From Aquirhabdus parva (GTDB taxonomy: Bacteria > Pseudomonadota > Gammaproteobacteria > Pseudomonadales > Moraxellaceae): a stretch of 64,000 nt of DNA. Position numbers and translations under genes: made by a program. The notes beneath the pieces were generated by a model. That model was not told where the DNA came from. It saw nothing but the letters and a program-made list of their open reading frames with translations, and ran no database searches. The stretch spans positions 186,001 through 250,000 of the forward strand of contig NZ_CP031222.1 of assembly GCF_003351745.1 (NCBI RefSeq). Direction: 5' to 3'. Positions 37,981 to 45,902 of this stretch are shown here, piece after piece (the first letter of the stretch is position 1; every line of letters starts with the position of its first letter).

Positions 37981-38013
37981 TGGATTGCGATTAAACGTAC
38001 TCAATTAGCTGAT

Positions 38014-38050
38014 AAAAAGAGCCATTTGAATCCTCAAATGGCTCTTTTTT
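38014..38050 (+). terminator. Rho-independent terminator after the M23 peptidase gene
   Basis: Fifteen-base arms AAAAGAGCCATTTGA (38015-38029) and TCAAATGGCTCTTTT (38034-38048) with a 4-base loop, followed by T residues. Confidence 0.92.
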
Positions 38051-38155
38051 CATGAAGCCTATATCATAGTCGTGTCGAATGCGTGATCGTCATTCAAGTT
38101 AGGGTGTGTTGTTCAGTGCAGTCTTTGCATGCGATTTTTAAAAAGTTGAAAAATT

Positions 38156-38650
38156 ATGTCAGAACCTCGGTTAGAGCCATCGCCAAAACCGTCTATAACG
38201 CCTCCAGTACTGCGTGAGCGCTTTTGGCAGCATTACACCCTTACTGAGCTCACAGCCGATGAGTGGGAGGCACTATGCGATGGTTGTGGCCTGTGCTGTC
38301 TTGTTAAGCTTGAAGATGAAGATACCGGTGAAGTTGTCTATACTAAGGCAGCTTGCCAACTCCTAGATACTAAGACCGCACGCTGTACGGATTACCCCAA
38401 CCGCCAAAGCAAAGTTCCCGATTGTCTACAACTGACTCCGGAACGTGTCCCACAGCTCAATTGGCTACCGCCGAGCTGTGCTTATCGTAGGCTGGATGAA
38501 GGCAAAGCGCTCCCGAAGTGGCATCCTCTGATCACAGGCAATGCCAATAGTGTGCGTCAAGCGAGGAAATCGGCTGCGGGACGTTGTATCTCCGAGACCT
38601 TAATTGATCCCGAAGATATCGAAGAGTATGTTATTCGCTGGGTGCGTTAA
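38156..38650 (+). CDS. YcgN family cysteine-cluster protein (UPF0260)
   Basis: 164 residues. The family's cysteine pattern is intact: CDGCGLCCL near residue 42, CQLLD, ARCTDYPNR, PDCLQL, PSCAYR. This set resembles the CxxCxxCC clusters of proteins thought to bind metal or Fe-S. The family also has the RFWQ start and HPLITG segment seen here. Function unknown; E. coli YcgN is its relative. It is transcribed alone. Confidence 0.9.
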   Translation: MSEPRLEPSPKPSITPPVLRERFWQHYTLTELTADEWEALCDGCGLCCLVKLEDEDTGEVVYTKAACQLLDTKTARCTDYPNRQSKVPDCLQLTPERVPQLNWLPPSCAYRRLDEGKALPKWHPLITGNANSVRQARKSAAGRCISETLIDPEDIEEYVIRWVR

Positions 38651-38663
38651 ATTGAACCGTGTT

Positions 38664-39350
38664 TTATGCTTTGGTTAGACGTACATCCGAGATGATGCTG
38701 CCATTTTGTAAGCACCATTCTTCATGTTCTTCATGACGCGGCTCAAGGATCGCAGCGTCAGCCCAAACTTTAAGAGAAGGAAGCTCCAGTAGGCGCCGAC
38801 TATATGCCATCGCTGCCGGGCTTAGTTCTAAACCATAGGTTGAGATGCGGAACGCCACGGGCGTAAAGAATGCATCCACTGCTGTAAATTCATTACCCGC
38901 CAAAAATGGTCCGCCAAAACGGCTTAAGCCTTCATTCCAAAGTTCATCAATTCGCGCAATGTCTTTGGCCAAAGGCGCAGGAATATCCTTGAGCTGGATA
39001 CGTACACTGCAATTCATTGAGCAAATGTCGCGTAATGGACTAAACCCTGAATGCATTTCAGCCGATGCCGAACGTGCCCATGCACGCGCTTTGGCACCTG
39101 TGGGCCATACCTTCGGGTAGTGCTCTGCTAAGTATTCTACAATCGCCAGGGAATCCCATACCGCGAAGTCGTTATCGACGACTAAACAGGGCACTTTACC
39201 GCTAGGTGAGAATTTACGAAAAATTTCCCAGTTATCATCAGTAAACAATTCATTGCGTTCTTCAAAAGGAATACCGAGTTCGGTCATCAGTGCCCAAGGT
39301 CGTAGCGACCAAGAAGAGTAGTTCTTATTGGCGATATACAATTGGTACAC
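38664..39350 (-). CDS. Glutathione S-transferase family protein
   Basis: 228 residues from a GTG at 39350, which has AGGAG 7 bases upstream; a longer frame to 39392 lacks a ribosome site. N-terminal thioredoxin-like domain: ANKNYSSWSLRPWALMTELGIPFEE (catalytic-type Ser pair), SGKVPCLVVDND (cis-Pro) and VWDSLAIVEYLAE (glutathione gamma-Glu site). The C-terminal all-helical domain includes AGNEFTAVDAFFTPVAFRI. Close to the YfcF/DUF-type GSTs with the NKNYSSWS motif. Substrate unknown. Confidence 0.9.
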   Translation of the reverse strand: MYQLYIANKNYSSWSLRPWALMTELGIPFEERNELFTDDNWEIFRKFSPSGKVPCLVVDNDFAVWDSLAIVEYLAEHYPKVWPTGAKARAWARSASAEMHSGFSPLRDICSMNCSVRIQLKDIPAPLAKDIARIDELWNEGLSRFGGPFLAGNEFTAVDAFFTPVAFRISTYGLELSPAAMAYSRRLLELPSLKVWADAAILEPRHEEHEEWCLQNGSIISDVRLTKA

Positions 39351-39457
39351 AGCGGTTCTCCTGATGAGTGATAGGAAATGGAAATAAAGCATAGATCGAT
39401 GCTGGGATCGTTAAGTATCCCAGCACACGTATGTAGAAATCGAAATGAAGCGAGGTT

Positions 39458-39892
39458 TTATTCGCCGCGGATATAGCGCTGTAATTGCTCAATCAGATTT
39501 TTTTGATCTTCAATCACACCTTTGACCAAGTCACCAATCGAAATTAGACCCAAAAGTTTGTCATTTTCCAATACGGGCAGATGACGTAAGCGATTTTCGG
39601 TCATCAAAATCATGCATTGCTCATTGGTGTGTTTAGGGGTAACCGTGATCACATCCGCACTCATAATTTCAGAGACGGTGGTGGCGTATGAAGAACGCTC
39701 CATCAGTGCCACTTTTCGCGCGTAATCGCGCTCACTCACAATACCAACAACCTTGTCGCCTTCAGCAACGATCAAAGCACCAATCCCTTTCTCGGCCATT
39801 AAGGTAATGGCTTCAAGCACCGTAGCTTTCGGGGTAATGGTATAGATGGCTTGATTGGGTTTGTCATTGAGAATATGGGCAACGGTTTTCAT
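39458..39892 (-). CDS. Tandem CBS domain protein
   Basis: 144 residues from the ATG at 39892 (GGAA upstream; another ATG at 39904 is possible). Two CBS domains, about 10-65 and 75-130, each with the G-x-(I/V)-(S/T)-x-x-D end (VGIVSERDYAR and LGLISIGDLVK). CBS pairs bind adenosine nucleotides and act as energy or redox sensors. There is no fused enzyme domain. The MKTVAHIL start and EIMSADVITVTP segment match widespread stand-alone CBS proteins. Confidence 0.92.
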   Translation of the reverse strand: MKTVAHILNDKPNQAIYTITPKATVLEAITLMAEKGIGALIVAEGDKVVGIVSERDYARKVALMERSSYATTVSEIMSADVITVTPKHTNEQCMILMTENRLRHLPVLENDKLLGLISIGDLVKGVIEDQKNLIEQLQRYIRGE

Positions 39893-40070
39893 AGCTATTT
39901 CCATTAAGTGATGGACTAATTTGGCTTTATTTGAAGTACTTCCTGACTATGTGCCGAGTCGCTGTGACCACAAGAAAAGGGATCAAAGGCTCATATCAAT
40001 TTATAGCATAAATTAATGAATGTGAAAGGGCTTTGTGCGGAACAATATACAAGATTGCATCAACTGATTA

Positions 40071-40961
40071 TCAGATTAAAGAATCAGCCTGAATGTGAAA
40101 TAAGTTGATACTCAACAACCATTTGATTAATGCCTTAACCTCTGTTCTTGATGCTTTCTCAGTATACTGAGTCGCTATGCTGAGCTGTTGGATCAAATGG
40201 TGGATGGTGCAAGCGGTTTTGGTCTGGATCAGCTCAATTAAATACGCCCAGAGGGGGTGCAGACTAAAAACACGCATTTGAAAGTCTTGATTGCGAAAGA
40301 TCAGTAAGCAGGTCGGTGCGATTTCGGGTCTGGCTGGAGCGTTGTCCTGTGACCACGTATGTACAGGATACTGGTAGGCCAATACCCAGCAAGTTGTTTT
40401 TAGAGTGATCGGAATGTCTTTGTTCAACATCTTAAATTTTAAAAGAGTGGGCTCGGGTACGGGCTTTGACCCGAACGTATCGTCCAGCCATAAGGTCTCC
40501 GTCATATCCACATAGAGCGCCATCCATTCATACTGCAATAGTTCTTTTAACCAAGGGTAGCAGTGGTGAGTTTGCTGAATGAGGTTACTAGTTTTTTTGT
40601 ATTCAGTATCTTCAACGCCCTTGTTTTTAAATTCCTCTTGCGGCTCTTGATTGAGAAACTCTCTAAAATGCAGTGAAATATCATAATAATATGGTGAGTC
40701 GCACTGACCATATTTAAAGAAGTTGTCGATGAGCATGGCCCAAGTTTCACTGGGGAGCATGGCTTGTGTGATGGGATAGGTATGTTCGATGAAGCTACTA
40801 ACATTATTGAAAATCAGATCACGATAGGTCTGCATGCGACGTGATTCAATCTGATCAGGAATGGGCGCCGTGTTTGGATGACGAATCCACTGGGTGAATG
40901 CGCGTTGATGCTGCTGAAAATCTGTGATTTGATGATCATGCGCTGGCATAGTTTTGCTCAT
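40071..40961 (-). CDS. hvfC: HvfC family RiPP maturation partner protein (DUF2063)
   Basis: 296 residues, DNA-binding-like helical N-terminal domain (DUF2063) with FQQHQRAFTQWIRHP, the family's RRMQTYRDLIFNNVSSFIEHTYP segment, and PYYYDISLHFREFL; a C-terminal domain with WVLAYQYPVHTWS and HPLWAYLIELIQ. HvfC-type proteins pair with the HvfB multi-iron enzyme and help it bind the precursor peptide. The start overlaps the hvfB end by 26 bases, so the two are co-translated. A GC-poor insert (about residues 105-130) is less conserved. Confidence 0.88.
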   Translation of the reverse strand: MSKTMPAHDHQITDFQQHQRAFTQWIRHPNTAPIPDQIESRRMQTYRDLIFNNVSSFIEHTYPITQAMLPSETWAMLIDNFFKYGQCDSPYYYDISLHFREFLNQEPQEEFKNKGVEDTEYKKTSNLIQQTHHCYPWLKELLQYEWMALYVDMTETLWLDDTFGSKPVPEPTLLKFKMLNKDIPITLKTTCWVLAYQYPVHTWSQDNAPARPEIAPTCLLIFRNQDFQMRVFSLHPLWAYLIELIQTKTACTIHHLIQQLSIATQYTEKASRTEVKALIKWLLSINLFHIQADSLI

Positions 40962-41832
40962 CCGATGTATTCACGAATCCGATTTTTTGTTTTGTTTGAA
41001 TCTGCCGGATGTGATCGACTTCAGCCAGTAAAGTATCCAGTGCAGGCACATTAAAATCCCGCTCCAGTAGCGTTGGGCGAATGCCAATCGTCTCATAAGT
41101 AAATTGCAGCAACTGCCAGACCGGCGCAATAACATCATCACCATGCGTATCTATCAATAGTGTTGGATCTTCTCCATCGTGCCCTGCAATATGCAAATAG
41201 CGCACACGTTCCGCGGGCATGGCTTGGATAAAAGCATGGGCGTTTGAGCCATGATTGATACTATTCACATAGACATTGTTCACATCAAGCAACAGCTCAC
41301 AATCCGAACGCCTGATGACCTCCGATACGAACTCAGCTTCTGACATTTCAGCGTTAGGCATTGCATAGGTCGATACATTTTCCAGAATTAAACGGCGACC
41401 CAGAATCTCTTGCGCTTGAATCACCCGATCCGCAACGTATTTGGCTGCATCCAAGGTCATGGGTATGGGCATCAGATCGTAAAGGTAAGAACCATCATTG
41501 GTATAGCTTAAATGCTCAGAGTAAACATCTATCTGATGCGTATCCAAAAAATCTCGCACTTGCTTTAAGAATTCAATATTTAAAGGACTGATGCCGCCAA
41601 TCGACAGCGACAGTCCATGACAAGCAAAAGAATAACGCTCTGTGAATGCACGTAAATCACGCGCGTAGCGCCCCCCCATACCGATCCAGTTCTCCGGTGC
41701 AATCTCATAGAAGTCAGGTTTGTTTAAACCTTTGTTGGAGAGAAGCTCTGCGTACAGCTCAGACATAAAGTCGCGGCGTAAGCCTAGTCCTGCACCAGTG
41801 ATGGCAGGATGGGAAGGGGGGCGTATGGTCAC
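40936..41832 (-). CDS. hvfB: HvfB family multinuclear non-haem iron (MNIO) RiPP maturase (DUF692)
   Basis: 298 residues, TIM-barrel DUF692/MNIO enzyme. Family segments: GAGLGLRRDFMSELYAE, DFYEIAPENWIGMGG, CHGLSLSIGGISPLN, YSEHLSYTNDGSYLYDLMPIPMT, LENVSTYAMP, LLLDVNNVYVNSINHG, LHIAGHDGEDP and LLERDFNVP; their His, Glu and Asp residues are the iron ligands in this family. Such enzymes use oxygen to turn cysteines of a precursor peptide into oxazolone/thioamide pairs that bind copper. It lies 30 bases behind the precursor gene and overlaps hvfC. Confidence 0.93.
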   Translation of the reverse strand: MTIRPPSHPAITGAGLGLRRDFMSELYAELLSNKGLNKPDFYEIAPENWIGMGGRYARDLRAFTERYSFACHGLSLSIGGISPLNIEFLKQVRDFLDTHQIDVYSEHLSYTNDGSYLYDLMPIPMTLDAAKYVADRVIQAQEILGRRLILENVSTYAMPNAEMSEAEFVSEVIRRSDCELLLDVNNVYVNSINHGSNAHAFIQAMPAERVRYLHIAGHDGEDPTLLIDTHGDDVIAPVWQLLQFTYETIGIRPTLLERDFNVPALDTLLAEVDHIRQIQTKQKIGFVNTSDEQNYASA

Positions 41833-41862
41833 GTTAAGTTGTCCTGATTGATAGCGGTATGA

Positions 41863-42246
41863 TTATTTTTCAACAACCATGCCGTGTGCCATTTTTTTGC
41901 CTTTATCCGCACCGCATTTTGCTTCGCCACATTTGCCTTCTTTAGAGCCACCATGTTCGGCTTTATGGACGTAAGACTCAACGACCATACCATCTTTCAT
42001 TTTTTTACCTTTGTCAGCACCGCATTTTGCTTCACCACATTTACCTTCTTTCATCCCGCCCATTGCGGCTTTATGAATCCCACATTTACCTTCTTGGGCT
42101 TTCTTGTTTGCACCGCAGTTTGCGTCTTTTGCCATAGACATGGCAGGTGCAGAGGCCGCAGGCATTTCAGCAGCATGAGCAACACCAGTTAATGACATAG
42201 CGAGCATTGCTGCGATTGGGGTCAGAGTTTGTAGTTTGTTTGACAT
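41863..42246 (-). CDS. hvfA: HvfA-like copper-binding RiPP precursor with EGKCG motifs
   Basis: 127 residues from the ATG at 42246 (AGGA 9 bases upstream); an open frame continues to 42327 without signal-like sequence. Signal peptide residues 1-26 (ends GVAHA-A), so the product is exported. The mature part has six cysteines: C44, then EGKCG (C55), EGKCG (C70), EAKCG (C75), EGKCG (C106) and EAKCG (C111). Residues 66-90 and 102-126 are near-identical repeats (KEGKCGEAKCGADKGKKM then xxGMVVE). EGKCG is the motif that HvfB modifies in Haemophilus. Directly upstream of hvfB and hvfC. Likely a periplasmic or secreted copper buffer. Confidence 0.88.
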   Translation of the reverse strand: MSNKLQTLTPIAAMLAMSLTGVAHAAEMPAASAPAMSMAKDANCGANKKAQEGKCGIHKAAMGGMKEGKCGEAKCGADKGKKMKDGMVVESYVHKAEHGGSKEGKCGEAKCGADKGKKMAHGMVVEK

Positions 42247-42313
42247 GAGCATAATCCTCGAAAAATCCTTGATTGGAGAGTGACGCGCACTGCCGTAGTG
42301 TGCGTTCAGAGAA

Positions 42314-42341
42314 TAGACGAAGCTCATCTGGTTTTGTTACA
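42314..42341 (-). promoter_or_regulatory. Candidate ECF-sigma promoter for hvfABC
   Basis: Read on the minus strand: TGTAAC (42341-42336), 16 bases, CGTCTA (42319-42314), about 70 bases before the hvfA start. The -35 with AAC and the -10 with CGTC are typical of ECF-sigma promoters. The same layout occurs on the other strand in front of hvfX. Inferred from sequence only. Confidence 0.6.
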
Positions 42342-42386
42342 TCGATTTCAAAAAAAAATATAAATAAATTTATTTTTCAGTTTTTC

Positions 42387-42414
42387 TGTAATGAAACTGA
42401 GTCTGGTGTGTCTA
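42387..42414 (+). promoter_or_regulatory. Candidate ECF-sigma promoter for hvfX
   Basis: TGTAAT (42387-42392), 16 bases, TGTCTA (42409-42414), 35 bases before the hvfX ATG. Matches the opposite-strand element in front of hvfA at ten of twelve hexamer positions with identical spacing. Confidence 0.55.
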
Positions 42415-42449
42415 TGGATTACTTTCCATTGATGCGTTGAGTGATCACC

Positions 42450-43070
42450 ATGAGTACCTTCATTAAAAATTCCGTTTCGACCCTTGATGCTTTATTAGAT
42501 CGCTTAGGGCAGATCATCCAGCCTGTGGATGGTCTACCCGCGTTAGCGTTGCGACTTTATCTCGTTCCGGTATTCTGGACGGCGGGCATGAATAAGCTGG
42601 CAGCTTTCTCCGATACCATTGCGTGGTTTGGTGCGGATGGCTTAGGGTTACCGTTTCCAACGATCATGGCAAGCTTGGCGACGGGTACAGAGCTATCAGG
42701 TGCGGTATTGCTGGCACTGGGTCTATTTACACGCTGGATTAGCATTCCGCTGATTGTAACGATGCTTGTTGCCATCTTCACTGTGCATTTACCGAATGGC
42801 TGGCAGGCGATAGCCGATCAGACCGCACCGTTTGCCAATATGCGAGTGATGGAAGCGGGGGATAAGATTCAGGCCGCTAGAGAAATTCTCAAAGAGCACG
42901 GTGATTACGACTGGCTGACTTCAAGTGGTAATTTTGCGATTATTAATAATGGCGTTGAGTTTGCAGTGACTTATTTGGTGATGCTGCTGGCATTGATCAA
43001 GATGGGCGGTGGGCGCTTTGTGAGCGTGGATTATTGGGTGAGAAGGGTAGTTAAGCGTTGGGTGAGATAG
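42450..43070 (+). CDS. hvfX: DoxX family membrane protein, HvfX-like
   Basis: 206 residues from the ATG at 42450; the frame opens at a GTG at 42441. Membrane protein of the DoxX family with helices at about 30-50, 68-88 and 92-112 and near 168-188. Family marks: LALRLYLVPVFWTAGMNKLAAF, FPTIMASLATGTELSGAVLLALGLFTRW and FTVHLPNGWQAIAD. DoxX proteins commonly accompany MNIO/HvfB or bufferin clusters. It is divergent from hvfA, sharing a 203-base control region. A role in the export, maturation or redox state of the metallophore is inferred. Confidence 0.87.
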   Translation: MSTFIKNSVSTLDALLDRLGQIIQPVDGLPALALRLYLVPVFWTAGMNKLAAFSDTIAWFGADGLGLPFPTIMASLATGTELSGAVLLALGLFTRWISIPLIVTMLVAIFTVHLPNGWQAIADQTAPFANMRVMEAGDKIQAAREILKEHGDYDWLTSSGNFAIINNGVEFAVTYLVMLLALIKMGGGRFVSVDYWVRRVVKRWVR

Positions 43071-43127
43071 TATAAAATCAAGAATTATGGGAACCTCACT
43101 ATTTTTTAAAATGGGTGAGGAAATCGC

Positions 43128-43697
43128 TTACTTATCAGTCTTAATTTTGAAAATGAAATCTTGAGTTTTACGCCCACTACTTATCTTAATGTCTGGTGCT
43201 TTGCGAACTTCATTCAGGATAGCATCTCTTGATAGGCCCGTACGCTTTATTACCCTCTCAATAGTTGTCCATTCAAAGTTACTTGAGTTAATTACTTCTC
43301 TAATAAGATCTATTGGCGATCTAGTTTCATTATTTTTCAGCACAGGCTCTTTGGCAAATGTAATATCATTTTCTTCAAGTTGGGCACCAAGTTGTTCTAG
43401 CTTTTCTCTTAACTCTTTCATTGAAGAAAAATTAGCTTTTGATTCATTCAGAAGCTCTCGAATCTCTTTTTGGGCATCTAGTAATGAACCCTTAGCTTTA
43501 CTTACATCCCATCCAAAAAAAGCGAGTCCAATAAATGAAAAAATCGCAAGAAAAATACCTCCACCCCAGAGACAGGCTTTAAGAAATGTAATCAGATCTT
43601 GATCAATAGACAGAGTTACTAATTTCTGTGCAGGCATATCAGCGGCTATTGCTATTGACGATTTGAGCAGAAGAAAAAACAAGAAGAGTTGGCGCAT
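43128..43697 (-). CDS. Hypothetical membrane protein with coiled coil
   Basis: 189 residues. A signal peptide (about 1-19, IAIA-ADM), a short periplasmic segment, one membrane helix (about 40-63), then a coiled coil (about 68-112, KAKGSLLDAQKEIRELLNESKANF...LREKLEQLGAQLEEN). The last 60 residues (SPIDLIREVINSSNFEWTTIERVIKRTGLSRDAILNEVRKAP) look like a small winged-helix or HTH-like fold. I do not recognise a family. Base composition is more AT-rich than its neighbours, which may mean recent acquisition. It sits between hvfX and the anti-sigma gene on the strand of the latter, with 143 bases between. Confidence 0.75.
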   Translation of the reverse strand: MRQLFLFFLLLKSSIAIAADMPAQKLVTLSIDQDLITFLKACLWGGGIFLAIFSFIGLAFFGWDVSKAKGSLLDAQKEIRELLNESKANFSSMKELREKLEQLGAQLEENDITFAKEPVLKNNETRSPIDLIREVINSSNFEWTTIERVIKRTGLSRDAILNEVRKAPDIKISSGRKTQDFIFKIKTDK

Positions 43698-43840
43698 AGA
43701 ATCTAATCGCTTTATTTTGGAGAATGATAGAACAAAATATGAAGTAGTAGTACTGTTACTGAGCTAATAAATAATAAGTTGTATTTGTTATGACCTAAAT
43801 TTTACATACAAAAAATTAAATTACATTCTGATTTTTAATA

Positions 43841-44059
43841 TTATTCCAACCCCTTCACCCACTTCTCAATCTGCGTATCATCAGGCTCAGGAAATTGATG
43901 CTGAGGAAGCGTGTCGTGCAGTAAATGCATTTGCTGCATAAAGCGCTGACAATTACGGCAAATACTTAAGTGCAGACGAAAGCGTACGCGCTCCGAGAGA
44001 TTCATCTCTCCAGCCAGATAATCGCTTGCTCGGTAACCGATGTCTTTACACTTAAACAT
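43841..44059 (-). CDS. Zinc-type anti-sigma factor (zf-HC2)
   Basis: 72 residues from the ATG at 44059, with GAGGAGAA just upstream; a longer frame to 44071 is not supported. The anti-sigma zinc motif is H30-x3-C34-x2-C37 (HLSICRNC). There is no membrane helix, so it is a soluble ZAS-type protein; the C-terminal part (EPDDTQIEKWVKGLE) is acidic. It follows the sigma gene by 20 bases and probably binds that sigma factor, releasing it on metal or redox stress. Confidence 0.85.
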   Translation of the reverse strand: MFKCKDIGYRASDYLAGEMNLSERVRFRLHLSICRNCQRFMQQMHLLHDTLPQHQFPEPDDTQIEKWVKGLE

Positions 44060-44079
44060 ATTTCTCCTCAATCACGGGT

Positions 44080-44682
44080 TTAACAATCGCCCGTCGCTTC
44101 GTAATGTGACACCATCGCATGGATGGTCACGCGTGCACGGTGTAGTAGTACACGATGATTAGACGCAGAAATCTCCAGATTGTTACAGACTTCATCACTG
44201 GTGAGGCCCATCAAATCCGTTAGCGTCATCACCATGCGCTGCCCACTGGGCAAATTCTCCATGTGGCGCTCTAAGCATTCTTTGAGCACATGCGCCTCAA
44301 GGAGTTTATCAGGCGAATCATCTGTCCATGTTTCCCATGGCGTCACCCAGTGATCGCTCGCATCAAAGGCATGTTGCAACGGATCTTGTATGTCGCTTAA
44401 TCCCTCTAAAGAGACTTCTCGACGTGTCTGGCGGATGTAGGTATAGGCTTTATTGACGGTAATCCGCACCAGCCATGTTTTCAAACTCGAACGATGTTCA
44501 AAATTCGGTAGTGCCGAAAGTGCAGAAATCCACGCCTCCTGCACGATGTCATCGACCGCATGTGAACAAATGGCCCGTGCCGCAGCAATCATTGCGCCGC
44601 CATGTAGCTTCATTAGCTCACGTAGCGCTTTCTGGTCACCCGCATTGATGCGTTTGGCAATTTGTATTTCATCGTCGTACAT
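44080..44682 (-). CDS. ECF-type RNA polymerase sigma factor
   Basis: 200 residues. Region 2: HAVDDIVQEAWISALSALPNFEHRSSLKTWLVRITVNKAYTYIRQTRRE (about 42-88), including the -10 recognition helix. Region 4: HMENLPSGQRMVMTLTDLMGLTSDEVCNNLEISASNHRVLLHRARVTI (about 140-188). The linker between them is long (about 50 residues, acidic and Trp-rich). Start at the ATG at 44682. Co-transcribed with the zinc anti-sigma; the pair lies near the hvf cluster, where matching ECF-like promoters are seen. This resembles copper/metal-responsive sigma units linked to MNIO clusters in other bacteria. Confidence 0.92.
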   Translation of the reverse strand: MYDDEIQIAKRINAGDQKALRELMKLHGGAMIAAARAICSHAVDDIVQEAWISALSALPNFEHRSSLKTWLVRITVNKAYTYIRQTRREVSLEGLSDIQDPLQHAFDASDHWVTPWETWTDDSPDKLLEAHVLKECLERHMENLPSGQRMVMTLTDLMGLTSDEVCNNLEISASNHRVLLHRARVTIHAMVSHYEATGDC

Positions 44683-44812
44683 AGATGAGCCGTGTTAAAG
44701 ACATGGGGGTGAGTTGCTGAGACTCAAATTTTTGAATCAAAGCATGATGACTTAAGCGTCATTAGATTAGCAAACTGTCTGCCAGATTGCTGCATGACTT
44801 GAGGTTTTTTAT

Positions 44813-44829
44813 TTAAACGAATCGTTTAA
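44813..44829. repeat. Palindrome TTAAACG-AAT-CGTTTAA
   Basis: Seven-base perfect arms in the spacer between the sigma factor gene and truB. The AAACG/CGTTT half-sites resemble TetR-family operators. No TetR gene is adjacent. Confidence 0.4.
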
Positions 44830-44928
44830 GGCATCTTTTTATTTTGCGAGATGATCGATCTAAGATCAAAAGCTGTTCTACACGAAACCTGTTAAAATCC
44901 GCGCAATGCTTTCTACTGATTTTGTCTA

Positions 44929-45831
44929 ATGTCTGATCCTCGTCCAAAAATTCCTCGCCGTGCAGTCAGCGGTGTTTTCTTACTGAATAAACCTCAAGGC
45001 TATAGCTCAAACGGCATCCTGCAAAAGGTGCGTTGGTTATACCGTGCGCAAAAGGCAGGGCATACGGGCGCACTTGACCCCTTGGCAACCGGCTTATTGC
45101 CGATTTGTTTAGGCGAGGCGACCAAGTTTTCTCACTATTTACTGGATTCGGATAAAACCTATCAGACCATCGTCAAACTCGGCGCGACAACGACTACAGG
45201 TGATGAGGAAGGTGAGATCGTCCAAGAGTTTGTGATTCCACCTTTAAATGAAGCGCTGATTGAAAGTGTGCTGGCACAATTTCGTGGTCCGATTATGCAG
45301 GTGCCTCCGATGTATTCGGCATTAAAAAAAGATGGTCGCCCGCTGTATGAACTGGCACGTCAAGGCATTGAAATTGATCGCCCTGCACGTCCTGTCACTA
45401 TCTTTAATCTTGAGCTGAACGCCTTTGATGCAACGACACTGACCCTGACGGTGAAATGTAGCAAAGGCACGTATATTCGCACTCTGGCAGAAGATATTGG
45501 CGCAGCGTTGGGCTGTGGTGGACATGTAGCCAAGTTGCATCGCATACAGACGGCATCCTTTGTACTGGATGAGCACAATACCATTGAATATTTAGAGTCG
45601 TTGGATGAACCAGCGCGAGATGCCTTGTTGCTCCCCACTTATGCCGCAGTTGAATATCTGCCGCGTATTGATCTCAGTCTGGATGAGGCGATTTTCTTTA
45701 GTCGTGGGCAGGCGATCAATGCCGGAAATGTGCCACAAGGTGAAACGCTCGCTTTTGAAAATGGACGCTTTCTGGGGCTTGGAATTGTGGATAAATTCAG
45801 AACCCTGCATCCAAAAAGGGTAGTGAATTAA
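44929..45831 (+). CDS. truB: tRNA pseudouridine(55) synthase TruB
   Basis: Makes pseudouridine 55 in the T-loop of tRNA. 300 residues. Motifs: [21 protein letters not shown], the catalytic [23 protein letters not shown] with D50, [41 protein letters not shown] and [32 protein letters not shown]-terminal PUA-like region is present. Single gene here rather than behind rbfA. Confidence 0.96.
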   Translation: MSDPRPKIPRRAVSGVFLLNKPQGYSSNGILQKVRWLYRAQKAGHTGALDPLATGLLPICLGEATKFSHYLLDSDKTYQTIVKLGATTTTGDEEGEIVQEFVIPPLNEALIESVLAQFRGPIMQVPPMYSALKKDGRPLYELARQGIEIDRPARPVTIFNLELNAFDATTLTLTVKCSKGTYIRTLAEDIGAALGCGGHVAKLHRIQTASFVLDEHNTIEYLESLDEPARDALLLPTYAAVEYLPRIDLSLDEAIFFSRGQAINAGNVPQGETLAFENGRFLGLGIVDKFRTLHPKRVVN

Positions 45832-45902
45832 ACCCTTTTCGCAATGTATGTTGTGATGCTCGGTTGAGTCGATATCAGTTTAAAAATAGTCTGAGTGCAT
45901 GC

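Noticed and set aside
41880-42080. Repeated DNA units that might suggest a CRISPR array or tandem repeat
   Set aside because: Only two copies, in frame, coding for the EGKCG repeat of the precursor; no spacers.
43189-43602. 137-residue plus-strand open frame opposite the unknown coiled-coil gene
   Set aside because: The minus-strand gene has a signal peptide, membrane helix and coiled coil; the opposite frame is Ser-rich shadow.
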